Assembly (NCBI GenBank): GCA_000231825.2
Contig: JH720322.1
Coordinates: 62,001-126,000 of the forward strand
Direction of reading: 5' to 3'
Origin: Tetrahymena elliotti 4EA
Taxonomy: Eukaryota > Ciliophora > Oligohymenophorea > Hymenostomatida > Tetrahymenidae
Length of the DNA stretch: 64,000 nucleotides
Part shown: positions 37,901 to 51,300 of the stretch, in pieces
Layout of the letters: the number at the start of each line of letters is the position of its first letter
Position numbering within the stretch: position 1 is the first letter of the stretch
Position numbers and translations under genes: made by a program
Notes under the pieces: generated by a model
What the model saw: only the letters and a program-made list of their open reading frames with translations
Database searches by the model: none
Told to the model about the DNA's origin: nothing

Positions 37901-40770
37901 TCCCATTTTTAGTAAAGATAAATAAATGTCAGGAGAGTTACAGTAACTGAAATATTAAATAAATGAAGTAAGAAGAGAAAAAGAAATAGAAATATCAAAA
38001 TTATAATCATAAATTACTTAACTAAGTATTAAAAACAGAGATGTTGAAGCCAAACTTGTTCAAAAAAATTCTGAAGAAGGCTAGCTCAATCGTATTGCAA
38101 ACTAAGAAAAGGTAGAATTGGAAAGAAGACTACAGGAAAAGGATAGAACAATATTCTAGTAGAAATAATTCATAGAATAATAGTCTAAAGATTTAGATCA
38201 ATAAAGATCTATAATTAAATAATATGAGCAATAAAAAACAGAATAACAATAGATATTGTTAGAAAAAAAGAAGGCTATGGAAGAAGAGAATTAGAAAACG
38301 CGCTCATAGCTTTAAGATTACATTAATACAACATAAAAGTCTTACAACACTCACATAGATTAAATGCAAAAGAATTTGAATTAATTAGAAGATGAAGCAC
38401 TCAAGTATTAATAAGAATTAACTCAAAGAGAACTCGAAAATTAAGAATTGAGAAATGAACTCAGATTGTTGAAGAGCAAAGAGTCTAATTTCAATTAAAA
38501 TTATATTAGAGAAAAGGACAGTAAAATTTAAGAACTCCGTTCTAAGATGGAAGTGCTCGCAAAAGAACTTGAATATAAAGACGAAAAAATCAAGGATCTT
38601 TAACAAGAATAGCTTTCCCTTAAAAAGAATATTGATGATATGAAAGAAGATTTTACAATGACTGAATCACAGATATAAATTTATAAGGAAAATGTAGTTT
38701 AGAAAGACATTGAAATAAATTAGATTAAGTAAACTGTCTTCGAGAGAGAATAACAAATTTATCAAAAAGAACAAGTTATTCTTTAGCTCGAGCACAGCAT
38801 TTCTAAGAAAAAGGAAATCATTGATTAATTCAAAGGATCTTCTGAGAGTTAAATCAAAAAATTCCATGAAAGAGTAAATTAAAAAAGATAATATTTTTGT
38901 TTCATTTTATTTTAAAAAAACCACTAAAAAGATTGAAGAACAAGAATAAGAAATTAAAGAACTTCAAAGAGAAAGATCTGACCTTGAAAATAGAATTGAT
39001 AGTTTGGGAATATAGCATAGAGAAGATATTGATAGAATTATCTAGGCAAGTAAATTAAGTGAGGAGGAGAAAAAGCTTTACAAAGAAATGATGGAAGAAA
39101 ATGAAAGAATGAAGAAAGAAGTTTAAATGAATTCTTTAAAAGAATAGAATTTACAATCCTAATTAAATTAGATGTAAAAAACTATTACTCATTTAAAGAA
39201 AGAGGGTGAGATGCAAGAACAAAATTTGGAAGACTTGGTTTTGGCTAACAATTTAATTACTAAGAAATTATATGAAAAAGATGAATAATTTGTTAAAGAA
39301 TAAGATATGAAAAATAGAGAATTAGAGCTGAAAGAAAAAAAATATAATACAGAACTCAAATACACCCGCCAAGCAATGGAGACCCTTAAATTAGAAAAAT
39401 AAAGAAGAGAGACTGACTTGTAAAGAAATTTAGAAACTCTTCGTAAAGAAAATGAGTTGCTTTTAACTAACTTGAAAACCAAAACATTTTTATCTCCCGA
39501 CCGTCATACTCGCTCTTAAATATTTAGTCCAATGGTAAAGTATGAGCCTGACTACAATGAAATGGACAGAGTCACTAATACTAATAGTTTATAAGAAAGA
39601 GCAACTGCTGAAAGACTTCTTTATAGAAGTGAAGATAATTTGTAGGGATTGATGGGAACTCAGTACTAATAAAATAATGCAACTCAATTTGTCGTAAAAA
39701 TTTAATTTATGAATAAATGAGAATTATTAATTTAAATAATATTATTTTTAAATAGTCACCAAAGAGAGTTTTCGAGTAATACTTGAGTCCTGATGAAATG
39801 CAATCCAACAATTAATATAGTATGCATTATTAAAATAATGCAGCTTCTCTCAATTAGTCTACTCATAGTTTGAAGCCCAAAAAATAATATCCTAAAAATT
39901 TTATGGGTAAGGAGATTAACTTTAATCCTACATACTTCTCTTATTTATCAGGTGATAAAAGCTAGATGTACAGATTTAAAAAGAGTTGTCTTAAAAATAA
40001 AATGGCTATATACCAAGACAGCTATCTCAATGTAGGTATAATAACTGAAACTAAGGATATTGATGGCAAAACATTTTTGCTAATTTCTATTTTCTATGAG
40101 AACAAATCTTTAAATACTCAAATGCAAAATATATAAATTAATTATGAAGGAGATTAATCTATAACAGTTTACAAGAAACCAAATACTTTACCTGATGTAT
40201 TTAAAGAAAACTCATAACATCAATAGTAGATAATTACTGAATTTAATGAAATGCCATATAAAATAATTCAGTGTACCGTTAAATACACAATAAACGGTAA
40301 TCTTAATCAAGCTATTTTCCCTATTCCTAATACTGTTAATAAGTATATTAATCCCTCAGCTCAAAATACTATGGATTCTGTTAATGGTGCTTTCTAAGAA
40401 CACGCCCACATAATGATACGGTAAAATTTCCAAATTATGTTTTTATTTTTTTTAACAATATCTCTTTGAAAAAATTAGTTCTGAAGAAATTAATGTTGAT
40501 AAAAACATAGCAAGTAGTTAGTATGATTATACTAATTATTTCCCAACTTTCTTAAATTTAGGTAATGTTGATGGCTTGCATGATTATTAATGTATTGGAG
40601 GTCTATTATCTCTGAAAAATATTGACACAAATGTTTGGTTAAAGATAAATTATAATAAGAAAGACCATAAAGCAATTTTCTAAATGGTTTATGACAATGT
40701 TATAGAAGATTACACTCAAAACATGGTTAGATATCTGCTTCAAACATTAATGATGATCTTTAAGGAGTGA
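34997..40770 (+). CDS. VHS-like / coiled-coil / alpha-adaptin-ear-like protein
   Basis: Six exons (34997-35458, 35511-37700, 37770-38873, 38932-39693, 39756-40420, 40479-40770) join in frame to give 1824 residues. Residues 1-152 resemble a VHS domain: a helical repeat with KPIVRLGALRLVKSCLEAGND and the typical VHS ending, Trp-containing helix then YYDQLKKTGIKFP. About 354-490 is Q/E/R-rich coiled coil. The hinge contains LMGFD (589-593, clathrin-box-like) and NPF (670-672, EH-domain ligand). Residues ~940-1430 form a second long coiled coil. From ~1556 to the end the sequence follows the alpha-adaptin appendage: YLNVGIITE, FLLISIFYENKS, IITEFNEMPYKIIQCTVKYTI, FPIPNTVNKYI, then a platform-like part ending MVRYLLQTLMMIF. 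The likely role is clathrin/adaptor-linked vesicle traffic. The ear call is stronger than the VHS call. Confidence 0.8.
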
Positions 40771-41479
40771 TTTTCTAAAATTAATTTTTTAGGTTTTTTT
40801 ATAATGTATGTACAAATCTAAAGTAAAAAGTTTATTGTTTAATAAGAAATGTAAATTTACACAGAGTATCAACAGCATAGTAAATTTAAATCATAATTAT
40901 CTAAACATTGTTTTTTTTAGTTTCTAAAATAAACTAATTCATTTTTAGATTAAAATAATCTACTTGTTTTTTTTTACTAACTTATACTTGTATTTTCTTT
41001 AAAAATTATCAAATTTATTAAAAATAATTTGTTTATTTTTTAAATAGTTTTTGAAATTATAAAAAATTTATTACCTTTTTTATCTAAAATTTGAATTTAA
41101 TATTTACAAAATCTGCTAAATTAGTCATAAAATTTTTTTATTAAGATAAAATGATTATACACAAACACAAATTTTAGATTTAAAAGATATAACTTTATTT
41201 TAAGAAACTTTCTTTGATAATTTTCATTTGATATTTTTGAAAATAAATTTATTATTAGTTGTTCAGTTAATATCCTTTTGATCAAGGAAAATATTTTAAC
41301 TTTTTTGATATTTGTTTAAAAATTTTTGTCAGGATAGTTCTTTAATAAAAAATTATCATAAAAAGATGAGTTAATTAGTAAGTTAATGTAAATATATACA
41401 ATCAAATAAACAAGAAATTAAAACTTTTTTATAAATATTTTTAGAAAAATAATTTTCAGTTAAAATTTTTAGGTAAAGT
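40771..41479. other. Convergent intergenic region
   Basis: AT-rich, no gene supported. Lies between the 3' ends of the adaptor-like gene (+) and the first PAS receptor gene (-). Confidence 0.5.
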
Positions 41480-44400
41480 TCACTTATTAATAAAAGATAA
41501 AATGTAAGGGTTTTCAAGCAAAACTTCAATATTTAAAATAGTCAAAAGCATCCTTACTTAAAAGATTTCCCTCTTAACTGTTTTTTGAAAATTAACCCAT
41601 CCAAAGTAGAAAACAAAAGCAAGAACTATATATTAGTAAATCATGAGTATTGTTTCTATATTTTAGTTGTAAGATAACTAATCATCCATCATGATTAGAA
41701 TAAAATCTTTTATTGAATTCATTGATTAAGATAACACTGTGAAAAAATCATCAAAATCTCTGAGATCAACTCTTTTTTCCCATTAAATTAAGTGACTTTT
41801 AACTTATTAAGGGTCGGTTCTATTGTATATGCCAGAGAGTTCTTAAAATTCGGAAAGAAAATCTTTGAAAGAGAGAGCAAATCCTTTCAGTAGCATTCCA
41901 TTTCTAATTTAAACACAGGAATTATAATCTACATAATTTTCAGAAGTAACATACTCTGGATGACTGCTCATGGCTTAGCAAAGATCTCCATATATTATTT
42001 AATTAAAAAAGATATCAAATTCTTTTTAATTATATTTTTTTGTACCTTAACTTTTATTCAAAATATTTATCATTCCTTAAACTTTTTATTCATTTTATAT
42101 TAATAAATTTGGTATTCTATTTATGTAGTAGGTAGGGTTATACAATAAGTAAGTAGAATCTAGCAAAGATAGTAAATATTAGTAATTTTATGATGTGTTA
42201 CTAACAGATTGTGCTCTCAAATCATATAATATTGCTATATTTTTATAAAATAAATTGTGAAAAATTATGTTGAATTTATATTCTAAAAATGAGAAAAAAA
42301 AATTACAAACTAAGCTTATGTTGTCAGCAGCTTAATCATAAAAGTCTACTATATATATGTAATTAATAATAGGCTAGACTATTAGAGAACAAAATACTAT
42401 TATTGATAATAGTATAAAGCTCTTTCTTATTCTTCTCAATGAGTCTGTTGAAGAAATGTTCTTTCTTTTTTTAATATACAATGAACGAGATACTACTTCA
42501 GGTAATCTGATCTTTTGATTTGCATGAGCTAAAAGTAAAATTTAATTTATAGGTTTAATCATTTCTACAAGTTAACTCTATTGTAAAGTTGCAAAGAGTT
42601 TTAGAATGCCTTCTTGCTTAATCTATGCATAAGCATACAAAGGATGAATGCTTACAACAAAGATAAAAATAATAAAAAATACTACTATCATCAAAATTAA
42701 TGCTGACTATTTTAATTATGATAATATATCTTTACACTACACTTAAATAGAATTATCTATTCCTGTAACATTAGAAATCAAGGAAGGAACGTTATCTAGT
42801 CTAACAATTTGCTCATATAAATTATTTGGAGCTGTAGAGTAGCGATAAACATAACCTACAGATGATTATAAAAAGTAAGCCATAGACATCTTTACAATAT
42901 ATTTATCTTTCAAATTATACTTGAGTACATTACCTGATACTGAATAAATATCTTTGTTTAGAATCATATTTACTTATTAGTAACTTACTGATTTAAAAAA
43001 TGATAATTTGTTCTAATCTCCTTTTTCATATTAAAGAAAAAGCTAATTCATATCAGTAACTGAGTAATCAACTCTATTTTTTATTTCATCGCGATAGTTT
43101 GTATCAAATCTAGGGTTATCAAACACTTATCTTTTAATCATTTAAAGAATAGCCATATAGTGGGAAGAGAGTGAGTAGTTGCAACGAAACATGAGAGGCC
43201 ATGGCAGATATTTAAAAGTTTCTCTGGCAACATCAAAATTGTTAATCATTTAAAAGTAAGTAATAAGAGTGATTATAATGACACAAAGCAAAGATACAAT
43301 ACCAAACAATTTGAGTATTTTAAGAAGTAAATTATTTTATTTTTCAAAAATATTCCTTTTTAAAGTCTTTTTGGCATTCTTACTTAGAGTTGAACTATTC
43401 AAAGAAGGATTAGCTTCTGCTGTGACTTAGATTTAATTGCTGATTTTTTTTTTAATTTGTTTTTATAAAATTTATGCTTTTGTTTGAGATTTTTTATCAG
43501 TGAACGATTTTTTCAATTTATTTTTTTCAATATTGCTTTTTTTCTAATCTGATGAATCTTGTTGGCTATTCTCTGAAGAGTCATCATCACTTTTTTGCTT
43601 TTAAAGTTTCTTTTTATGATCCCCACTTTCTTCTTCCTCATCGCTTTCATCAATGCTGTTAAATTATTAATCATTATTTCCCATCTATTCCATATCTCTT
43701 TTCATATTATCAATTTATGCTAAACTGCTGATAAAATTCTCAATTTCTTTTTCTCTGTCTTCTCCCTTACTTAAATTCCTATTAACAAAAGGTAATAAAT
43801 TTGTATTCCCATTTACATTCATATTTTATTGAAGCATTTAAGAATCCATATTGAATAACCTATTTTATTATAGTGTTTTTTCTTTCATTTTCTGGTGTAC
43901 AATATTAAACCAATTTGAACTCTTTACTTTGTGGTTTTATTTTGGTTCCTATATAGAATCGAGATCATTATCTTACTTTAAATTAACTCTTTGTGACGAT
44001 AATGGTGCTAAATTTTTGATATAATCCTCATCGTCATCTACTATTGCTTAAATCGAAGTAAAATTTAAATTTCTATTTGTGCTACTTGGTTCTTTTTTAG
44101 ATGAAGGAAAATATTATGCTGCTCCATTTTAATTTAGATACCTAGTTGAAGTTTAATGGGGAGAATTGATTTCCTAATGGTTTGTTTGTATATTTTAGTC
44201 AGTTTCAATATGAATGTCATATTCATCATAATAATTTTAATCTACTTTTTTACTTGTTGTAGACTATATAATTTATAACTACTTCGTATTATCATCTTTC
44301 ATTTGAGATTACACATCCATTCTACTGAAATGAGATTTTACATGAATATCTGTTTCAGCAGCTGTATTTGAAGGACGAGGAGATAATTTTAAACTCTCTA

Positions 44401-47400
44401 ATTGACTGTTAAATTAGAAATAGTCTTTCACTTTTTATTGCTATTAGTCATCTATGGATTAATTATCATACTTACCAGGCTAATCTAAATATCTTATGCT
44501 CTCTACTTAGCCTAGTTAAAGTTTTTCCTTTTCTCTTAAAGAATCTGAGTCTTATTCATTGTGAATAAATTAACTACCTAAATAATATTTAATGAGTTAT
44601 TGAAATAAAGAAAATTTAAAAATTATTATTTTACTAAAGTAATTCTAAGCTAAGTGAGTAGGAAACTAAATTAAAGAATGCATTTATCTTTCAAAGTTAA
44701 TATTAATATTAAACAAATTCTAAAACTAAAACTTTAGAAACTTGAGGCTCTCCTTGATAGATTATTGAGTCTTAACTAATCTAAATTGATGAAACTCTAT
44801 TGTGTGGAATTCAAAGAATTTATTCCTAACAGAAACAATTTTAAATCTAACTCTGAATATATTATAATCCTACAAATTTATATCCTGAATATTTAATAAT
44901 AGGTTCTCAAAATTCAAGGGCTCTATAATAGACATTTCTTTGCCAACAGTTTCGTTTTATTTGGGAATGAAACCAACTGTATCAAAACAATTTTAGTATT
45001 TTAATTAGCCATTAGATTTTAATTTTTCAAAAAATTTAAGCATAGGCATAATTTTAATAAAATATATTTTATCTAAATCACTTTTATGAATGATTTGCAT
45101 AAATGCTCTTTAATAAAGTTCTTCACTCATTAATTAGACTTTAAAATCACCCTCATTAAGCATAAGATAAAAGTAATCATTTTTTATTTTTTCAATATAG
45201 GCTGTTAATCCACAGTCTGAAACACCTATAGAATCACTCTTAAAATAAACAGATATGGGAACAGCCCAACCATTATGATCTCTAGCTAAAAGAGAGGAAA
45301 GAGAATTTTTTTATAAAGAATGTTCATTAATATTTGGCTAAGAAAAATAATCCATTAATAAAGAATAATGGTGCTCTCCAACAAGCTTTGGGATAATTAA
45401 AGATATATCTTTATTTAATGCTTCTTAAGCAGTGTAACCAAACATTTACTAGAAACTAGATTACAGTCTTTTTATGGTTCCTGGATTTTCCACTAAAGTA
45501 ATAAATACAATACAAACAGATCTTGAAAATAGTTACACTTGATTTTGCATTTTTAAATTAAATTTTTCAAAGCTTCTATAATGCACATCTTCATCAAATT
45601 AATTAAAGCTGCTTCCATTGTGTTCTTTAACAAATAATGAATATTTACTTGCACCAAAACTCATTGTTTATATATAACTGTCAATTAAATAATTAAGTCT
45701 GTAACTTTTACTATTCATTTTATATAATCTCTTTAATGTAAATAAAATATCTTCTCTTTGTTTGTAATAGTTCATAGATTTATTTTTAAGAATACTTAAG
45801 CTAATAGAATCTTGGCAGAGCAAAATTAAAATTTCACTTTTCAATTCGATAACTTTAAAGAATTCTTTTTCTGCCTTCATTACTAATTCTTCAAAACTAA
45901 TAGCTCCTAATAAATCTGCTAATTATATTTATTTAGACTTATTTATCTCATATTTAAAAATATTGTTTATTGTTTTGTCTTAGTCATTTTAAAATGTTCT
46001 ACTTTAAGAAATGTAAAGGTCCATGAATACTTACTTAGCTTTATCAAAAATTTCATTAGCAAAACACATTTAAAGAGGAGACAAATTTAATTTTTTTTGA
46101 ATTTTAATTAGCTCAACGTAGAAAAGAAGTTTTGATTTTTGAATTTCAATTAAATAATTCAAATAGCTAAAAATTAATTCATAATTAATTGCATATCTAT
46201 TCCTCATCATTTAATCAACTGACTCTTATAGGTTTCTAAAAATATAATCAAGAAGATATCTTTTCCTTAACTCTCCACTCATTAAGTTTAGTTTGCTTTC
46301 AGTAGTGTCTTCTTTATCTTCCTTTTTTGAAATGTTATTATTATAAGAGAATCAATTATTAAATAGACAAAAAAAATAACAAATTATATTTGATAGTAGA
46401 ATATTTTAAGAGTAAATTTTTCAAATTACTTATTAATTGCAATAGCAGGAAGGGTATTAAGTACAGTTTATAACATGATCTGCTACAATTTATTCTAATA
46501 CTAAAGAATAATCATTTACCCTGTAATTTTCAAATTCTACTTTTATCTATTATAAGAATTATCTAAGTAACAAATTCATAACTTTTGGTTTCTCTATTAT
46601 TTTGTTTACTGATTTTAAGTTTTCTATGTTATAGTAGTAGTTACACACTATGCAACTAATTTAATATGATAGAGATATAGCTATTAAGAAGCATACAATA
46701 AAGGAAAAGTGTATTTTACTAAATATACATATAGTAGTGATTGATGTAATTAAAAACACTGTAAGCGAGAGAAAAAGATTATAGTGAGAAATTAGATTGC
46801 TTCTATATTAAAAGGAGAAAGCAATCTTAAAAGCTCCTAAGATAAGTGAAATAATACAAATACCTTTAGAATCATTAACAATAGTATTTATAAAGATCTA
46901 AATAGTTTCTAGTAATATAAACATAATTTTAGTTAAAAAGGAGCTATTCCTTGCCAAATAATCTTCAACAATAATATTAAAATCTTAATCATGTATGACT
47001 ATAGTTATGCCTTCATAATATTTTTAAAATAATATTAATTATGCTCAAAAGTATGACTTAGAAAATATTTAAAATAGAATATAATTTACTTATAATAAAT
47101 GTTAAAGGTAGATTAATATAAGACACTATCGACTGTTAAAGTAAGCTCAAAGAGTAAAAGAGAGAAGGAATGAAAAAAATATAGTTGTACAGCTGAATTA
47201 TTATACTAAAAATAAAAGTTATTTACTTCTGAAGTTTTGAATATTTTATTTTAGTTAGATAGATAATAAAGAATACTATAAAAAGAGAAAAAATGGTCAT
47301 GTTAAAGGCGCAAAATCCATAAAGAATATTTAATGAAAAAGTATAGCTTTTTAAAAACTGTAAGTCAACTATTATGTCAAAGTTGTTGTCAATTTCTTCA

Positions 47401-47588
47401 AGCTTTTAAATAATCTATTCAGAGATCAACATCTCTAGCTAATAAAAGTATCGAATACATAATAAAATAATACTGAGTAGTTTGGGTCTTTTAAACATCT
47501 TTATTGTTATTAAGAAGTTCTTTTCATAGTAATTCTTAATTGTTTCTTAGATTTTATTTTTAAGAAAATTGTTTGAAAAATCTATCAT
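41480..47588 (-). CDS. PAS-domain multi-span membrane receptor, tmcB-like (copy A)
   Basis: Read from ATG 47588 (MIDFSNNFL) to TGA at 41480. The N-terminal part (about 46400-47590) has several membrane spans (LLSIILLCIRYFY, IVFFIIYL, ICIISLILGAFKIAF). It is followed by a cytoplasmic CTQYPSCYC motif near 46440, matching the C-x(4,5)-C-x-C of ciliate tmcB relatives. A PAS domain lies around 45200-45540: FQQMFGYTAQEALNKDISLIIP, then HNGWAVPISVYF. About 400 mostly disordered Q/S/E-rich residues follow (43400-44650). A span near 43270 leads into an outside domain, another span (LILMIVVFFIIFIFVV) near 42640, a second outside domain beginning LYDLRAQSVSN, a last span, and the ending IEVLLENPYILSFINK. 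The PAS may sense a small ligand or redox state on the inside while the two outer domains sense externally. Introns are present but not all placed. Confidence 0.75.
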
Positions 47589-48335
47589 CTTTGTTTCTTT
47601 TTATTACTAAGATTAGTTAATGTGTTTTTTATTATTTCTTTATCAGATTTTACCATAAAATTAATTACATTTGATCATTAACATACATATACTTCATAAC
47701 TAAAAAGAAATGTATTAATTTTTAAGAAATAATAAAAGTAGAAAGTACTTTTATATCAACATAAATAAATACAAATAAGAATTTTTATTTTATTTTTGAA
47801 AAATTTTACAAAGACCTAGTTTTTCTAATTACTTGTTTCGTGTTACAACTAAACCATCTTAACCATTCAAAAACAAAAATTAAATAAATTTTTCAAATTT
47901 CCTCTATTACTTTTTTTTACTAGAAAAATTAAATGTTCTTTAAACTGTAAATTAAGTTTTGGATTCCTTTGATCTTTGCATATTTGCACAAAATACATTT
48001 AATTTCTAAACAAATTTGTATTATTGAAATTATAAATTAATTATATCACAAATTTTGTGAAAAATCAGATAATTATTAATTTATTTATTTGTCTTTTTAT
48101 GGGTATATAATCTTCAGAAGTAATGTTTTCAGTCTTCATTTTTACTGATTAATATTATCATAAAAATAAATAATTACGTTAGGTACTATTTTTGTATTTA
48201 ACTATTATCCATATAATTTTGTGGCTGTAAAAAAATTTGAAAATTTTTTCTTTTTTAAATTTTTAATAATATTTATGGAGTATTTCATACTGTAACATAA
48301 AACGTGAGTATAAATTACTAAAAAATACATTCAGT
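47589..48335. other. Spacer between PAS receptor copies A and B
   Basis: AT-rich, no coding frame supported. It must hold the promoter of copy A and the 3' flank of copy B. Confidence 0.5.
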
Positions 48336-51300
48336 TCATTTATTTAGAAAAGATATAATATATGGATTATCTAGAACTATCTCTATAGGAAAAATACTAA
48401 AAAGAGATTTGACTTCAAACATGTCTTATGATGTCTGTTAATAAAATTTTACCCAGCCAAAACAAAATACTAAAATGAGTACACAAAACTAGAAAATCAA
48501 AAGAGCAGTTAAAATCATCACAACATAGTCCACATATTAATTAATTATTTTAAGCATGAAATCTTTAAAGCTGTCCATAGACTTTGCAAGAATATCAAAT
48601 GAGTCATCAAAGTCCTTTAGATTTACAGAATTTTCCCATTTAAACGCAGCCTCTTTAAACTGATTCTTATCTGTTATTTTGAAAACATAACTTAAATCTT
48701 CAATTACACTAAAAAAATTTTTTATGGCTAGAACAAAGCCTGATTTGAATCTACCATTTCCAACACTCAGACATTCATTAAGATCTACAGAATTAACTTC
48801 AGTAACATATTCAGGATTTTCAGTTAAAGCTTAGCAAACATTCCCATAGAAAATTGAATTAAAAAATGAATTAAATTTGCTTTGCTAGAATCTCTTTACA
48901 TTTGTTTATTCATTCAAAACACTATACATTTTATCTAGTTTGCTTTAATTTTAAGGTATTAGCTGAACTACTCTATTTTTGTAATAGGTAGGGTTATATA
49001 ATTAATAAGTTGGGTCTAATCTATACAAGAGATAATTGTAATTCTAGCCAGTATTGCTGATAAGTTAGGCCCTCATATCATATAGATTACCTATAGATTT
49101 AATTAAAAATACTTATTATTTTTGTCTTTTTCAATTAATAATAATTAATACAAATAAATTGTAAAGAAAGGATTTTTCTGTTTTAAAAATAAATAATTGA
49201 ATAATATTTATTTACTTAACAGTAACAGGTTTTCAATAGTTTAGTCTTAGAAATTGGTAATGAGGATTAAATTTACAATCGGCTGAATAATTAAGCAAGT
49301 AAATGCAATTGTAGTAAATATTATATAAGTTATATTATATTTTGGAAGAGAATTAGTAGATGAAATATTCTTCTTCTTTTAGATGTGAGGTTTTATTGGT
49401 ATATTTTAACTTGATCTCTTGTTTTAAAATAAAAGAGATATGTACAATGGCTATAATGTTGCATCTAAAGAGTTTTAAAGCATAGTAGCAAATAATCGGA
49501 GGACCGATTCATTTTTCTTTTAACTATTATAGTAAAGAGGAAAAATCATTAAAATTAAGATAAAAGAGACTAGTATGACCACAAGCATGAGCAACAAAGC
49601 TTGAGAATTCATAGAACTTAAAACATTGTTTGTTTCACTTTATATATTTTAGTCAACTGTTGTAACATTAGCATTTAAAGTAGGAAAATTATCTATTCTT
49701 ATTATTTGCTCTGGTAAATTATTCTTTCTTAATGAGAATCTATAAATATATGCTATTGAACTTTAAATGAAGTAAGCTAATGGAATAGTAATATTTGTTT
49801 TGTATTTTGACTAAAACTCTAAGACATTACCAGATTAAACAGAAATATCCTTGGTTAGCATCATGGTAGTTTTTTCTTCATTTACTTTTTTAAAAAAGAC
49901 AACTGTATCAAAGTTAGAGTTTTCATATGATAAATAAATCTATTTCAGTGAAATAATAGTTTGGTTTAATCTGCGTTCAACAATTTATTAATAGTTTGGA
50001 TCTTCATTCAAACTCTTAAAAAGCTTTGATTCTATCAAGTTGACCATCGTAAGATAAGAAGAGGAAATAGAGTAGCTGCTTCTTAAACTCATAGGCCAAG
50101 AAACATAATTAAATGTCTCTTAGACAACTGAAAATTCATGTAAAGAATTTAAGTATTCATAAATAGTTATTATTGAGATGCAAAAGAGTGATATGTACCC
50201 AAATATATTCAAAACTTTCAGAGTAAAATTTCGATTTTTTAGAAGTACCTTTTTTCTAATTTATTTCTTATAGTCATGATTATAACTCTAACTACTCTTT
50301 ATTGAACTAGCAGCTTCCAGAGCTCTAGACTTTTCTTCTTACTCTCTTTTAAATTTTTTATCTCTTTCATTAGAAACTGTAAAAGACTCAGCTTATTATA
50401 AATAATCATCTACTTTCTTTTAAAATTTTATTATGGCCAAATCTGGTTTAGAAAAACCAAAATCTTTGAAATTCTAAAGTTAATTCTATACTTCTGTCTT
50501 TCCTTTGCTAAAATACTTTCTGTATGTCTTTCTTTTACTATTTTAAGTTTACTAGGAATTGTAAAATTAAGTTAATTCTAAATTTTTTGAGTTAAAACTG
50601 TTTTGAGTTGTAAGATTCTTGGTAAAACTTCCTAAATTTCTTGGATTTTATGATGAATGATAAATACTGTTTAATTGTCTGCTTTCAGATTTTTCTTGAA
50701 CTGTTGTCATATCTTCTACTATTTTTATATTTCTAAAGGTTTTCCTTTATTCATCATCTCCTTCATTTTACAACCATAAATGATTCTATGTTAGCATCTG
50801 CTAAATACTGCTTATTTAACCTGATTTTGCCTAGGATGGATCTCTTTCTTCTTATATTATTTTTTTTGATTCGATGAGTCTCCAACTTTAATTTTATTCT
50901 TAAGTATGAAGTTATTTATCTTCTTGATAACTGTTTCCAATAATATTTGAATCATTTCTTGAAGAAAGGTGAATTAAATTCTATTAGCTGTAGTTATTTT
51001 CTAGATCTAAAATATTTCTTCCAGTTGTTTGTAACTAGCTAGGAGATTCATCTAAATTGAAAGTATTTTTGTGTCTTATTTCATTTGTTTAATCTAAAAT
51101 TGATTTAAATCCACTTTCAAAATTTTTTGTAGCTTTTGAATTTAAAAAAAAGGAAAATTCTTTTCTTTAATCAGGTGATTCATCTTCTTAGATGGTTTGT
51201 GGAACTTCAAGGAAACTATTTTGTACTAATAAAAAAGGAAACAATTAAATATTTTGTTAGAAGTATGTATTTTAAATTTTTTATAAAATAGAAATAAATG

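Noticed and set aside
39189..39482. Minus-strand frame of 97 codons and its neighbours between 38400 and 38900
   Set aside because: Shadows of the long coiled coil on the plus strand, whose frame is supported by in-phase introns.
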